64,000 nt of DNA from Bemisia tabaci (GCF_918797505.1 NC_092800.1:41025430-41089429); one strand, 5' to 3'; counted from the stretch's first letter, positions 11,241 through 22,504 are shown. The notes: generated by a model not told the origin, from the letters alone. Numbers and translations: made by a program.

Positions 11241-11996
11241 GCTCGTCGTCATTATTTCGGCGGAGTTCGGGTCATCGAGCTCCCATTCAGAGAAAGCGAT
11301 GGTGTCGGTGTTGATGTTCATGTCGCGAGCTTCGTTTAAAATCTCGCTGTTTAAACTAAACATTGAACATGAGCGCACTCAGCGCGTTTACTGTTACGGA
11401 TCGTACTCGGTAGTGGTTCGATGTATCGTTTGGTTCAAAATAATAGAACATAACTTCAAACAAAATTTCGAGGATTTAAGTAGGAAAAGCTAAAATGGAG
11501 AAAATTCCGAACAATTCCACTTTTCCTTTCCATGGGTCGTATTCTATACATCAAGCAAAGGAGATTGCGTCGATATAGATTGGTTCAACTCGTAAATATA
11601 GGCCCAAAATTCAATTGATTATGCTTATAACCACGATTTGCATTGCAATTAAATGTCTTATTGTACTACTTTAAACTTTCAATAATCGAGAAAAATTGGG
11701 CCTGTGAATACCTAAAATTTAGGTTACGCTGTTGACCTACCACCTCAGGCATGAGGATTACTCCGGTTTTCTGCAACTGTCTGTGATCAGCAGGGTGAAA
11801 AATTCTGTGAAATTTTACGTGAAATATTTCTGAAAATTCCCAAAATGTATGGAGTGATGAAAACATTGTTGCAATTGCCTGCTGTTGATCCGTTATTTTC
11901 AATTTTCAATTTGTGAGAGGGTTTGCATCCATATTTTCCAACTGAGCCAGAGATAGTTGTCTCGTATCATTTGATAACCTCCTTGAGCTCAGCAGT
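11241..11996. other. Unique stretch, no recognised feature
   Basis: AT-rich; no gene, repeat family or RNA recognised. Confidence 0.45.
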
Positions 11997-12947
11997 CCCT
12001 GGTAAAAATTGGCAGTAGAATCTGTGTTCCAAAATACCATAGACCTACAGCCGGCTGTAAGATTTCCAATAGCTTCTATAGCCGGCTACACAATTTCTTA
12101 TAGCCTTTTATAGCCGACGGCGACTAAGCAACAGCCAGGCGATAAAGTGTACGCTAAACGTTACTAATTACGGATGCTAGGACTTAGTGAGTTTTTGGAC
12201 TACTGCTCTCTTTTTGGGCCGTAGTATCTTGATTTATTTTGCGAGGAAAGCTCCGTACTTTTGATGGATGCCTGCCATTCCGAATATATTAGAGCGCCTT
12301 CAGTTTCGTATGATACTGTGCAATACCTCTGGTGTGAAAAAGTTGCTTCAAGCGCCGTGGCACGCTGCAGCGCGGCAGGCGGGCAGCCAGCGCGAAACGC
12401 GCATTGGCGCCTACAAACCTAACAGGGATACTTCACGCGTTGCGCAATGCGTGAAGTATCCCTGTTAGGTTTGTAGGCGCCAGTGCGTCGCCGCTCCGCT
12501 TTGTGTTAGGCTCTAATATTTAATCTGGCGGAGTCAGCGTTATTCAACTCATGATTTTGAAATGTTTGCACATCCTGTATGGATCTATTCTCATTTTAAT
12601 TGATGAAAAAAAAAATGTATTAAAGGAAAATATAATGTGTGTTTTGTAAATATTAAGGTGGTTCCGTATCAAACTTAATGATTTCCAAAGCACACGAATT
12701 TCTACACAATTTCTTATAGCCTTTTATAATCGATGTTGGAAAAGCAACAGCCAGGCGATAGTGTAAAGCCCGGCGATAGGAACTATAGCCCGGCTGCATA
12801 ATTTTTTACAGCTTCGTATAGCCCGACCGTATGATTTTCTCCGCATTCTACAGCCAATAATATGATTCTCTGTAGCCTTCTTTAGCCGGCTATAAGAATT
12901 CCTATGGTATTTTGAAACGCAGCTCTTATCGCCAATTTTTACCAGGG
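11997..12947. mobile_element. 950-bp TIR element (CCCTGGTAAAAATTGGC) with internal duplication
   Basis: The left end CCCTGGTAAAAATTGGC faces the right end GCCAATTTTTACCAGGG exactly. Subterminal TAGCCGGCTA-type words recur in both arms. A block of about 60 bp (CACAATTTCTTATAGCC ... CAACAGCCAGGCGATA) occurs at 12090-12147 and again in direct orientation at 12706-12761. This suggests that a segment was inserted or duplicated between them. The segment between contains the 78-bp hairpin. No transposase frame is visible. Confidence 0.75.
12405..12482. repeat. 78-bp near-perfect hairpin
   Basis: TTGGCGCCTACAAACCTAAC and the following CAGGGATACTTCACGC pair with GCGTGAAGTATCCCTG and the complement of the left end. 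There is one mismatch near the centre and effectively no loop. The unit GCGCAATGCGTGAAGTATCC also forms the tandem array at 18967-19195. Confidence 0.9.
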
Positions 12948-13316
12948 GTTTTACGCAAAACCTATATATTCATGCCAGTTCTCATGGTGAAATATTTATA
13001 AACAGAAGGGAGAGAAAGAAAACTAACGGATGTCGAGACTGTCCTAGTTCAATACCTAAACGCCTGCCTGAGACAATCACACAAACAATGACTTTCATTT
13101 CATCTCAGGTGAAACCCTGCATAAAAACTTAAGTTTTCATCTCCGTGAGATCAAGATTCTTTGCCGCTTCGAATAAAATACCATGGTGCTCTGCCATAAA
13201 ATGGTCTCAAGTTTCGAACTTTGGATTGAGGATGGCAACCGGTGGTGGAATAGAGCACAATTAATCAAGCCGACGTCATTTCATCGTCATTTGTAAATAC
13301 GCTGTTTCGGATCTCC
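12948..13316. other. Unique stretch, no recognised feature
   Basis: AT-rich; nothing recognised. Confidence 0.45.
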
Positions 13317-13321
13317 CGCCG

Positions 13322-13554
13322 CACAGTGGATCGAGTCAATAGGAGAGGTCGGACAAAATCTGGAAACTTTGAGACGCTTATAACTACTTTATACACAATT
13401 TTGAGGCTCTGAAAGTGGTTCCATTGGTTTTCCGTGAAATTTTCTTCTAGAAGCACCCCTTATAAGTTTAAAATGAGACGAAATAAACATCAAAATTTGC
13501 AGTTTTAGTCAAAAATTGTATGTCCGACCTCACTAATTGACTCAATCCACTGTG
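13322..13554. mobile_element. Family T (Transib-like) element, copy 3, with CGCCG TSD
   Basis: A 233-bp element starting CACAGTGGATCGAGTCAATA and ending GACTCAATCCACTGTG, flanked by exact CGCCG on both sides (13317-13321 and 13555-13559). A CACAGTG end with a 5-bp CG-rich duplication is the Transib signature. CACAGTG is also the heptamer of V(D)J recombination signals, which are thought to derive from Transib termini. Non-autonomous. Confidence 0.85.
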
Positions 13555-13559
13555 CGCCG

Positions 13560-13875
13560 TTGTCCGCACCCCTATGCCGGCGAGTCCAACTTTTTCAAAA
13601 CTTTATTCAAACAAGAGCTTTGCAGTGGGTCGGGCTTTCAATCACGCTTTCAGTAGAGCACACAGCCAGCTCAGTGCTAGTTCGCCAGGTCCCGTATTGT
13701 CAACTGGACGCATTTTTACGAAATAAGTCTTTCCTTTATCGGAGGATTTCAGAGAGAAAGTATGTGTGTTATAAATAGATTGAGCGTAGGATTGCAGATT
13801 TGAGGCCAGTTCAGGTCTTTTAAGCTGGATAACTACACAAACTGATTGCGGTAGACGCACGGGTCATGAGACGGG
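13560..13875. other. Unique stretch, no recognised feature
   Basis: Short chance frames on both strands only; nothing recognised. Confidence 0.4.
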
Positions 13876-14095
13876 AAGTTGGAATTTTTCTAGCCAACCT
13901 GCGTTAATAATCAGCAAAAAGCTGAAAATTTCAATACAGAGGAAAAAAGCTCATATGACCACAATTTTCCCCCAAAGAGATACGCTGTTTGGCGCAACAC
14001 TATAGTAACGACTCATATGAGCTTTTTCCCTCTGTATTGAAATTTTCAGCTTTTTGCTGATTTTTAACGCACGTTGGCTGAAAAAAGTCCAACTT
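13876..14095. mobile_element. 220-bp palindromic mini element
   Basis: AAGTTGGAATTTTTCTAGCC and CAGCAAAAAGCTGAAAATTT in the left arm are matched in reverse complement on the right (AAATTTTCAGCTTTTTGCTG and the following GGCTGAAAAAAGTCCAACTT). The loop is about 60 bp. No TSD is obvious. Confidence 0.8.
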
Positions 14096-14794
14096 ACTAA
14101 ATAACTACCACAAATGGAAGACAAAGTGGTTAGATGAGATCCCATTTCAGTTATGAGAATATCCTTTTCGATTCGAGCGCAGAATCTATTTCCCGGACCT
14201 TTGCGCAGTTAACAAACTCACCTGACGACACCAGTCAACCCGCTAGAATCTGAACAATAAACGATTTCAATTTTTCATCAAAAGTGGGATAACGGCATTG
14301 ATACAGCGCATCTGCTAAGGCTTGAGAAGGACATATCCTCACCTGAAATGGGCTGAAACAGACTTCGTCTTCGAAAAGATTGTAAAGGATTCAGGGAACC
14401 TTACATACCACAGTTCTCGCATCATTATTTACTCTTTCATCCTGAATGTAGATCATTAAATTGCGAGAAAGATTTCCAATGGAGCTTTGAAAGTTTCATA
14501 GTTCTGGTTGTTCGTGAGTATTATGAAGCCTTCAGCGACAACGCTGCTCAATCCATTATTTCGGGCTCTTATCAGTGGCAGCATGGAGCAGCGGGTCTGT
14601 CTCAAATGCCTCTACCCTTTACTATGTCGCGCAGTGGCCGGGAATCAGACTAATGAACTTTAGCACTGGTCTCGAAACGATAGGAGGGTTCGTTCTGCGT
14701 GCTAAGAAATCGCGTAATGATGGTTGAATCTTGTAACTAGAGGAAATAAGATAATATCGTATGAAAAATAATCCAATATGTTTTCGTCCTTACG
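14096..14794. other. Unique stretch, no recognised feature
   Basis: No repeat family or gene recognised. Confidence 0.45.
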
Positions 14795-15089
14795 CAGGGT
14801 TGCCATAGGCAGGGAATACCGGGAAAATGTCAAGGAATATTTTAAAAAGTCAAGGAAAATGAAGAAAATGTCGAAAATTTTTTAGAAAATTGTCAAGTCA
14901 CCATAATTTGCTTTCTAGACTAGGTTTTACGTTTCAAATATTACGTTTTGCGTGAAAAGATTTTGAAATTATGCCTTTTTAACCATCTGGCATATCTTCA
15001 ATCTTCAGTGATTTTTACCAAACTGTGACAGGGAAATCAGGGAATAATTGTCAGGAAAATTCATTTTCTTTATTCTGAGGCAACCCCTG
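14795..15089 (+). mobile_element. Family N element (CAGGGTTGCC ends), copy 1
   Basis: Starts CAGGGTTGCCATAGGCAGGG and ends GAGGCAACCCCTG. The interior repeats short words of the GTCAGGGAAA/GTCAAGGAAA type. Only the outer 10-12 bp form an inverted repeat. Confidence 0.7.
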
Positions 15090-15889
15090 CTGGTATCAAA
15101 AATTGCGCTGGAAGGAAAACTGCACGATGTGATAATTATTTCTACAACGAGCTGATCGCATAAACACTCAAATGCAGGAGTACGTGGTTCTTCACTTGTT
15201 CCCTAGCTCTCTTAATTTTGAGAGAGAGAGAGAGAAAGAAAAAATTAACCCTAAATTGTTCTTGAGCCAGTGAAACGCCATTTTCCGACGACTTAGCGGC
15301 TAGCAGCGATTCATTATTCACAGATATAACACCCGTTGATTATGACTGTGCGAACGGAAGCGGAGCGACCCCTGAAATACCCCCCTACCCTCCCTTAAAA
15401 TACCCCCTACCCCCACCCTGAATAGGGTCACGAAAATTCACTCACCCCATTCATTACTGCTTGGCTCGGGTCATCGCATTTTAGCCGACGACCCCGAAAG
15501 TATACACCCGAAATTTCTCGCTCCGTTGGATTCACTTTGCCGGATTGAGGTTCTCTCGCGAACACTTGAGAGAGATTGAGTCGTTTGGTTCGGAACCGAT
15601 CCAACTTCTTTTAATGGAGGTTGGAAGGTGATTAGTAAAGGACGTTTTATTTGAACTTAATGGCGATGGATTTTTCAAATATTTTCAATGTTCTTAAACC
15701 GAAGTTACTAATTAATTAATTAATTAATTTATTAATGAATTGTTTATTTTTTTATGTTTCAGGTAAGTCAATTTGAGATTTTCTCTGAATTTGTATCAGA
15801 ATTCATCCGTTGTGAGTATGTAATCATGCGTGTTATAATTACAAACAAGAAGAAAACACTGCAGTGACTCGAGCTGTAAGTAATAGGAC
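15090..15889. other. Unique stretch with two microsatellites
   Basis: A (GA)n run at about 15220-15236 and (ATTA)n at about 15709-15729. No gene recognised. Confidence 0.5.
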
Positions 15890-16270
15890 CGGTATAATAA
15901 TAGTCCACATTTTTCTGCAGACCGAAAAATTTCCATTTTTTAATTACTAAAGTCAGAAAAATTAATTTCCAATGAGTACCAGTGCAAGACTGAGGAGAGT
16001 GTTCATTTCAGACCGATGCCATGAAAATTCAAGCTGAGAGGATGCTGAGAAATCTTTATCGATTTCGAGTCGTCTAGCTGAAAGACCCAAATCGATATAG
16101 ATCTCTTGGCGTGCCCCAGCTTAGTAGGTATTCCAAGGAATCTGAACTGGACACTCTCACCCTTTAGTCTCGTGCTGATACTAATCAGAGTTAAATTTTT
16201 TTCACTTATTGAGAATTTTTTGGACATGATTTTCCTGCAGAACAATATGTGGACCCAGCACTATTTTACT
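15890..16270. mobile_element. Degraded inverted-repeat element, about 380 bp
   Basis: The left arm (AATAGTCCACATTTTTCTGC, AAGACTGAGGAGAGTGTTCA) and right arm (its diverged complement around GTGTCCAGTTCAGA and GCAGAACAATATGTGGAC) pair imperfectly around a centre near 16075. Terminal motifs and TSD are unclear. Confidence 0.5.
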
Positions 16271-17092
16271 ATCGTGCAATAATTACCATACTATTATTGT
16301 TTTTGGCTCTGGAACTTTGAATCATGAGGCTTTTCAGCTGAAATGGATAATTTAACGAGATTTCATTGAACAACATCATAATTTGACATTTTTTTACAAT
16401 GAAAAGTTCCGCTAACGCAGCAATCTGAAATATCTGCTTTTAATTCATCCGAAATCGTATTTCTTCGCTCAATAGACCACATCCATCCATGCATATAGTT
16501 AACAAACCTTTACGGGATCCAGGTCGATGAATTTATCGTCTCAACAAACGGCCGTTGACACACCGAGAAGTGCCCACTTTAACGTCTGCAGACAGTTAAA
16601 TCGATTGAAAAATCTCCACTGTCACAGATTTGTGCAAGCAATCGCGGTGTTGTTTGTCTCGACTAAAATTCGCCTATTCTATGATACAGTTTACGGGATT
16701 CTCAAACAATCCGCTCCAAACTTTGCAACGTTTCAGTGGAGACGCATAAGTCACGTCTCAAGCGTCATCGGGTGTCTGACAGGGTTGCCATTTTTATGTC
16801 CAGAAATTCAAGCTCCCTCCAAAATCCAGGCAGATTTATGGATAAGCCATCAACAATGTTTCCTAACTTGAACTCTAGCGACAGCCACCGACGTCGGAAG
16901 TCAAACCGACGTCTACGAGGAAAATATTGACCATTCTATACAGAATGTATTGAGTCATTACATTACTTTACGAGGTGTTAACTTGTTTTTAGTAATTCAC
17001 TCACCAATCATACAAATCGTTTTACCATGTTTCCTGACCTGTCTTCGCCCCCAGCTTCTTTCTGGCGATTCGTTCGCGCGTGTCTCAAAAGC
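16271..17092. other. Unique stretch, no recognised gene
   Basis: A 114-codon plus-strand frame (16527-16871) is present, but it is cysteine-poor, has no domain I recognise and overlaps another frame. I do not call it a gene. Confidence 0.4.
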
Positions 17093-17096
17093 TGTT

Positions 17097-17339
17097 CTGC
17101 CGTGCTATAAGGGAGAACGCCGCATGAACATTTGAGAGTGGCCAGATTTCCCTGAAGAAAATATGTATTTTTTAAGAAAGTTATGCGTATTTTTCCTTAA
17201 AATTTTCCGATAACTCAGATCAAATTGGGATAAAATTGTCTGAAAAATTGAAGGAAAATATTCAAAATATTCCTAGTAAATTCGTTGGTTATTAAAGGAA
17301 ATATGGCAACGCCTGAAGGCTCATACGGCGTTATAGCAG
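17097..17339. mobile_element. Family C element, copy 2, with 4-bp TSD
   Basis: Starts CTGCCGTGCTATAAGGGAGA and ends GGCTCATACGGCGTTATAGC followed by AG. Flanked by exact TGTT (17093-17096 and 17340-17343). 243 bp, non-coding. Confidence 0.85.
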
Positions 17340-17343
17340 TGTT

Positions 17344-18151
17344 ATTTTCTACCCGAACTTGAGATGATTAATCCTTGCGGTCTGTGGGTTTTCCATTTTT
17401 TCTACCTCTTATCTTAATTTTTTATGTTTAAAATCCACCTACTTCTCAGAGGCGGATGTTCTTTTGCGTTGGTGCAACAATAATAAATCGCCGAAGTCGG
17501 ATGCTATTTTACCGCAGCTTTACTCAGAATATGTTTCTCCATAATTGCAAATGCCAGTAAGGTTTTCCACTAACAAAAGTTTCTAGTTGAATCAAAAGCA
17601 ACATTCTTTGAATTTTTTCAAATCGAATTTTCCTTAAGGCAATATATTCCTTTTTGTATCCATCTCTTGATTTTTTTCCTCTTTCATATTGTGTAGGTTC
17701 ATTCTCCATCAGCTTTTTATTTTTAAGTCCATAAAGCAATTTTTCGATAAAACAATTCATAAATGTTACAGTCGGTGTTAGCCCTCCGCAAATACGCGTG
17801 CTAACATGTTTTTGACAAGGGATGAGTCTGACTCGGAACAAGCGTGTAGTAAACTTGATTAATGAACGACACTGTGATTTTATGAATGAGATATCAAGAG
17901 ATTATTGCGCTCAATTTTTGCAGTGTCGCCAGACGTATCGAAAATCGTTTGGAGAAAAACCGAGCTATGCCAGTGCTACTTTAGCTATGTTTGGAGCTGA
18001 AATGTTTACCTTACGCTTTCATACGCGGTTTTTGCAAAGAAAGAAGGAATTGCGTCCATTCAATGTGTGTGTGCCCCGAATCCCGAAGTGAAGATGAACC
18101 CCGTATGAACCTTCAGACCTTGCATAAGGCTGTTCAATGTAAGCAACATTC
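17344..18151. other. Unique stretch, no recognised gene
   Basis: Open frames of 89-105 codons occur on both strands but overlap at their edges and resemble nothing known to me. Confidence 0.4.
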
Positions 18152-18156
18152 TAATG

Positions 18157-18620
18157 CTGGGTTGCCATAAATGCTCCATCTTCAAATTCCCTGACTTTTT
18201 CAGTCTTTCTATGAATTTTCCTTGACTTTTTCTGTCTTTTCCTGACTTTCCCTTGACTTTTTTTGCTTTTCCCTGACTGCAAAACGTTCTGATTCCCTGA
18301 TTTTCCCTAACCTTTCAACAAAATTTCCACTTATTTTTATTTATTAAATTATTTATTTTTTTTTAAAATTAAATTAAATACATGGATTGTTGCTAATTGT
18401 CATAATTTCCGTGTTTAGCGATCACAGTATGGGAAAACGCATTCAGTAGTTATAGTTAAAAAATTACAAGCCTTAAAAATAAGTAGAAAGGATAAACATT
18501 TTGCAGAGCAGTGTCAGAAATTCCCTCAATTTTTCCCTGAATTCTCTGACTTTCCCTGACTTTTTCAGGTCGCTGCAACTTCCCTGACTTTCCCGGTTTT
18601 CCAGACCGCCGGCAACCTTG
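18157..18620 (-). mobile_element. Family N element, copy 2 (reverse orientation), with 5-bp TSD
   Basis: Ends are CTGGGTTGCC and GGCAACCTTG. The interior is full of TTCCCTGACTTT words, the reverse complement of the GTCAGGGAA words of copy 1. TAATG flanks both ends (18152-18156 and 18621-18625). At 464 bp it is longer than the other copies. Confidence 0.7.
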
Positions 18621-18675
18621 TAATGCATTTACGGCGTTTTTCCTCAGAATGCAGTAATCAGCTCGGAGCCAGGCG

Positions 18676-18751
18676 GGGGAACGGATTAGTGGCGAGGCAT
18701 GAACGATCGATTATCAATTTTTTCCCATTTGAAACTGTGCTAAAGAATCGA
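18676..18751. mobile_element. Family H (hAT-like) element, left half
   Basis: TAGTGGCGAGGCATGAACG to AAGAATCGATTATAAGAG matches the left half of complete family H copies. It stops exactly where a family E terminus begins. The matching right half lies 1.2 kb downstream at 19974-20066. Confidence 0.7.
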
Positions 18752-18812
18752 TTATAAGAGCACTGGAAATAAAAGCACATCGGATCTTGAGTCCAGACTC
18801 TTGAAAACATTG
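18752..18812. mobile_element. Family E fold-back element, left-end fragment
   Basis: CACTGGAAATAAAAGCACAT and GAGTCCAGACTCTTGAAAAC match the left arm of the fold-back copies, then stop after CATTGAC. Confidence 0.75.
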
Positions 18813-18966
18813 ACTATCTCTCATCATGACAATCAAGAAAATCTCCACGATTCTTCGAGGATTGCAGGCTCGCGTTGCACACTGGTTGGATATTGTGTCC
18901 ACTGCACCGCGGGTGGTGTGTTTATCACCGAGAAATTACAACGATTAAACGCGCGCCATGCTGCGC

Positions 18967-19195
18967 GCGTAATGCGTGAAGTATCCTTTTACAGTCTTGT
19001 AAGCGCTAATATGCATTTGCAGTCGGCCAACTGACCGACTGCACTGCGTTTGGCGCAATGCGAGAAGTATTCATGTCGTCTTGTAGGCGCTAATATGCGC
19101 GTCGCGCCGACCGCACTGTTTGGCGCAATGCGTGAAGTATTCCTCCAGTCTTGCAGGTGCTGATATGCGTTTAACGCCGGCCGCTGTGTGTTTGG
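18967..19195. repeat. Tandem array, three units of 70-86 bp (GCGCAATGCGTGAAGTATTC)
   Basis: Unit starts at 18967, 19053 and 19123. Each reads GCGCAATGCG[TA]GAAGTAT, then GTCTTG[TC]A[AG]GCGCTAATATGC, then a GCGCCGACCGCACTG-type tail. The same unit forms the 78-bp hairpin near 12.4 kb. Confidence 0.8.
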
Positions 19196-19200
19196 CGCGA

Positions 19201-19746
19201 TTATTCGAACTCGCATTAATTAATCGCGTCATCGAATAATGGGGGTTTAAAGGCCCATGTTGTGTTTCGACGCTGCCTTCAACGTTGCCTCCTTTCGCCC
19301 GATGAAATACTTCTTTCGAGAAAAGTTAGAAAAGTTCTCCATGTTCGCTTTTTTAGATTAAATGGACCATTATACAAGGTAATACGAATTTACTTATTCG
19401 CCAGAATTTTACGCAGAACACGATTCGCGCAATGAATACTATTAATATCAACTCCTGTCTTTTTTTCGTCTTCTTCTTCTCTTTTTTTTTTAAAAAAAAG
19501 AAGATATTAACGTTTCTATTGTACATTAGTTACGATGGAGGTTGCCATATTTTTTCATTGCTGAGACTGTCACAGTGATATTTCTTCCATGAGCAGAAAG
19601 TTTGAAATGATTCTTTAAAAACTTTATTACCACGGTTTGAAGTCAATCTAAGGTTAGGTCGCTCGACGTCGAGCGATCGAAATCCTTGTTGCTTAATTGG
19701 TATTTCCTTTTCAACACACGTACGTGTATCTGCCGCTTTAGACCTA
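19201..19746. other. Unique stretch, no recognised feature
   Basis: A (TTC)n/T-rich run at about 19460-19500 is the only notable feature. Confidence 0.4.
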
Positions 19747-19973
19747 CACTGGAAAAAAAAACACATTGGATCTAGAGTCCAGACTCTTAAAAACATCGAC
19801 AAGAAAAAATACTCTTGATTCAATCAGATTTAAGCTTAGATCAAAAGGAAATCCGCTCAAATTAAGAGGCTTGGTTCTTGATTTAAGCTTAAATCTGATT
19901 GAATCAAGAGTATTTTTTCTTGTAGATGTTTTTAAGAGTCTGGACTCTAGATCCAATGCGTTTTTTTCCAATG
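19747..19973. mobile_element. Family E fold-back element, copy A
   Basis: 227-bp near-perfect hairpin. CACTGG ends, then A-rich, then ACACATTGGATCTAGAGTCC and AGACTCTTAAAAACATCGAC, mirrored on the right with CCAATG at the end. The arm repeats the words ACTCTTGATTCAATC. It sits inside a family H element. Confidence 0.85.
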
Positions 19974-20066
19974 AGGCGTTCGTTTTGAACACTCTGTTTA
20001 TCGATCCTTTCCCATAGGTTTAAACGGCCGATGAATCGATACATCGCAAAGCACGCCACGCCACCG
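19974..20066. mobile_element. Family H (hAT-like) element, right half
   Basis: GGCGTTCGTTTTGAACAC through GCAAAGCACGCCACGCCACC matches the right half of complete copies at 9.5 and 10.5 kb. Together with 18676-18751 it would form one element. Confidence 0.7.
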
Positions 20067-20068
20067 GT

Positions 20069-20500
20069 CCGCCCGTTTCTAACGCGGCGATCGAAACATG
20101 AATGAAGCCGAGACAAATTCACACCCCCTCCCGTCGCCCCGTCTCGGAGGGTAAACTTTCGCGAGCTTTCGGCGACTGGAGCTCGGAGCGCCGGGACTGC
20201 AAGGGGCACGTCCCCCTCCCCTCTCCTTGCGATCCTACCCTCGGCGGAGAATCAATCATTATTCATGGCCTGACCCTCTCCTCGCCGCTGGCTTCTCGCA
20301 TGTAGGTCAGTGGTCTCAGACAGACTTCCGCGCCCCTCCCGTCGCCACCCCCGCGCGCTTTTAAGGCCTTTAATGCGCGCCCCTCGCGGGCTGTTTCGCT
20401 GATGAATTTATTTTCCCGCCCGGCGAGGGCGCATAGAAACTATCCCCGGTTGAACACACTCCGCCCGGGATCAAGAGGGAAATTAGAGCGGGAAGCTTAA
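20069..20500. other. GC-rich unique island
   Basis: GC- and CpG-rich segment not seen elsewhere in the window. It has no recognisable protein frame. Candidate host regulatory or promoter DNA by composition only. Confidence 0.4.
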
Positions 20501-20561
20501 ACTCATGGTTATGCAATGCTTTCACGTCTTGGGTATAGGTGCTCCTTTTAAATTCTGATTT

Positions 20562-20790
20562 GGACGACGCTGAGCAGAAAGGAAGCAAGCCACATCAGCT
20601 TTTGCCAAATTTACCGGGAAATTTAATTTTTTACATAAGAACGTTTCTGCGGACTCCTTCGACAATTTTAAGAAATTTGGCCCGGTACTTTGCAGAAAAT
20701 TCACTGAAATTTGCACAGCCGTTTTCATATAAAAAATTAAATTTCCTCATTAATTTGGCCCGATACCTAATCCATCATTTCCCTGCTTTG
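20562..20790. mobile_element. Family G element, copy 1 (diverged)
   Basis: The left terminus GGACGACGCTGAGCAGAAAG leads into GCCACATCAGC and AAATTTAATTTTTTACATAA, as in other copies. The right terminus is eroded. Confidence 0.65.
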
Positions 20791-20794
20791 TCCA

Positions 20795-20831
20795 TTGCAA
20801 TCGATTTATCGCAAAGCACGCCACGCCACTG
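20795..20831. mobile_element. Family H right-end fragment
   Basis: ATCGATTTATCGCAAAGCAC and GCCACGCCACTG match the right TIR of family H. A family E element begins at the next base. Confidence 0.7.
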
Positions 20832-21059
20832 CACTGGAAAAAAAAACACACTGGATATTGAGTCCAGACTCTTGAAAACATTGACAAGAAAAAATACTCT
20901 TGATTCAATCCGATTTAAGCTTAAATCAAAAGGAAATCCGCTCAAATTCAGAGGCTTGGTTCTTGATTTAAGCAAAAATCTTATTGAATGAAGAGCATAT
21001 TTTCTATCAAAATTTTTTAAGAGTGTAGCCTCTGTATCCAAGCGACATTTTTCGCAGTG
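20832..21059. mobile_element. Family E fold-back element, copy B (right arm decayed)
   Basis: The left arm is intact (CACTGGAAAAAAAAACACAC, GAGTCCAGACTCTTGAAAAC). The right arm carries many substitutions and ends CGCAGTG. Older than the other fold-back copies. Confidence 0.75.
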
Positions 21060-22069
21060 TGTTGAAAGGTCCGGAAAGCAGGCGGATGTTTGTTCATGTT
21101 GCTTGATTTTTTCTATACCTTTGAAGTTTTTACAGCCTTTGAAAGAAAATTTCGAAGAATGTTGCATTAATGAAGAATGAATACTTGGAAATCTTAATTT
21201 CCAGAATTTAGATTACCTATATTCGCCAAGGAAAAACAAACAAAAGAGGTTTTTTCCCCTCCGACTAGGGAGGCGTTTGAGAACATCCTGTAGATCCTTA
21301 GTTGTTTGATCTTATATTCCTGCATTCAATTTACTCACCAAACGATGCGACAGTGGCAGTAATGAGGTTTTATGAATGTATTTGGGACGGTATACTTCTA
21401 GAAACGAGTAGACTATATTTTGCAGAAGCGCCGTGGCTTAAAATCATGCGTTTAAAACTTATTTGATTACGTATGCAGTCCATTATCCTTTGTAATAATT
21501 TATACTTGAGTGCTCTGCCAAATCAACCTGCCTCTCATTTTCACCTGATTCATTAATTTAAACTGCTCCTTAACTGAATGATCAAATTTACTCAGTATTC
21601 ACTTTCCGGAGCAGTTGGAAGCGGGGCGCACGGTTAAATTTGATTTAGGTCACATTTCATGAATAATAAATGGTCCCGATTCAATTTAAAACCTCGGTCC
21701 ATCGGATCATTCTCGCTCAGGAAGCGTTGAAGGAATCTATTTTTAATTTGATAAATGAGTGTGTATTTTCCTGAACCGTAAAGAGACCAGTTTGAACCGA
21801 GCGCATTGTGGTGCGATGTATTGGAAAGTTGTGGTGCATTTAGTTTCGAGAAGATAATCGATTCGTGATTCGTGTGTGTCGTTTTTTGTATCAAAATCCA
21901 TTTCCTCCGAAACTGGAATAATGCTGACACAATGATTTATTGAGCTGAGCTGATCGTGAGTGAGTGTGAATCCGAGTAATGAGTGTATCGATTACTTGTG
22001 AGGATTGGTGAATAAGTTGGCTCTTCCCTTTGCAGAATCGTGTTTTGATGGTCCAGCGGACTGATAGAC
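21060..22069. other. Unique stretch, no recognised feature
   Basis: No gene, RNA or repeat family recognised. Confidence 0.45.
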
Positions 22070-22378
22070 CAGGGTGTCTACAAGTCAGGAATTTCGGAAA
22101 GTCCGGAAATAGTACTGCTTTTTAAGGGCGGTCCGGAAATACTGAAAAAGTGCGGAAATTTCGCAAGAAGGCCCGGAATTTTTTTTCATTTTTGTAGCAA
22201 TTTGAGCGGGAAAGTCAAATTTTTGAAATTTTTCGAATTTCGTCAATCGGAGGTACTGATAAAGTACTGAATTTTTCTCTTGATGAGGTACTGAATTTCT
22301 TGGGAATGCACTGAAAAAGAATTGAAAAAGTACTGATTTTTGGCCAGCCTGTTTTAGTAGACACCGTGTAGACATAGT
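22070..22378. mobile_element. Family S element (CAGGGTGTCTAC ends), copy 1
   Basis: Starts CAGGGTGTCTACAAGTCAGG and ends TTTTAGTAGACACCGTG. The interior repeats GTACTGAAAAAGT and TCCGGAAAT words. TAGAC flanks both ends (22065-22069 and 22379-22383), a likely 5-bp TSD. Confidence 0.75.
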
Positions 22379-22504
22379 GACAGACAAATAAGACAAAGGA
22401 AAAATGAAGGGATCCCACCGGTTGAAATTGGTGGTTATTATACCAAATTACCAGACCGATACCAATATCGTTTGTTGGTTCAATTAAAGATCATAAGGTA
22501 ATGT

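Noticed and set aside
16527..16871. 114-codon frame as a gene
   Set aside because: No domain, overlaps another frame, composition like the flanking non-coding DNA.
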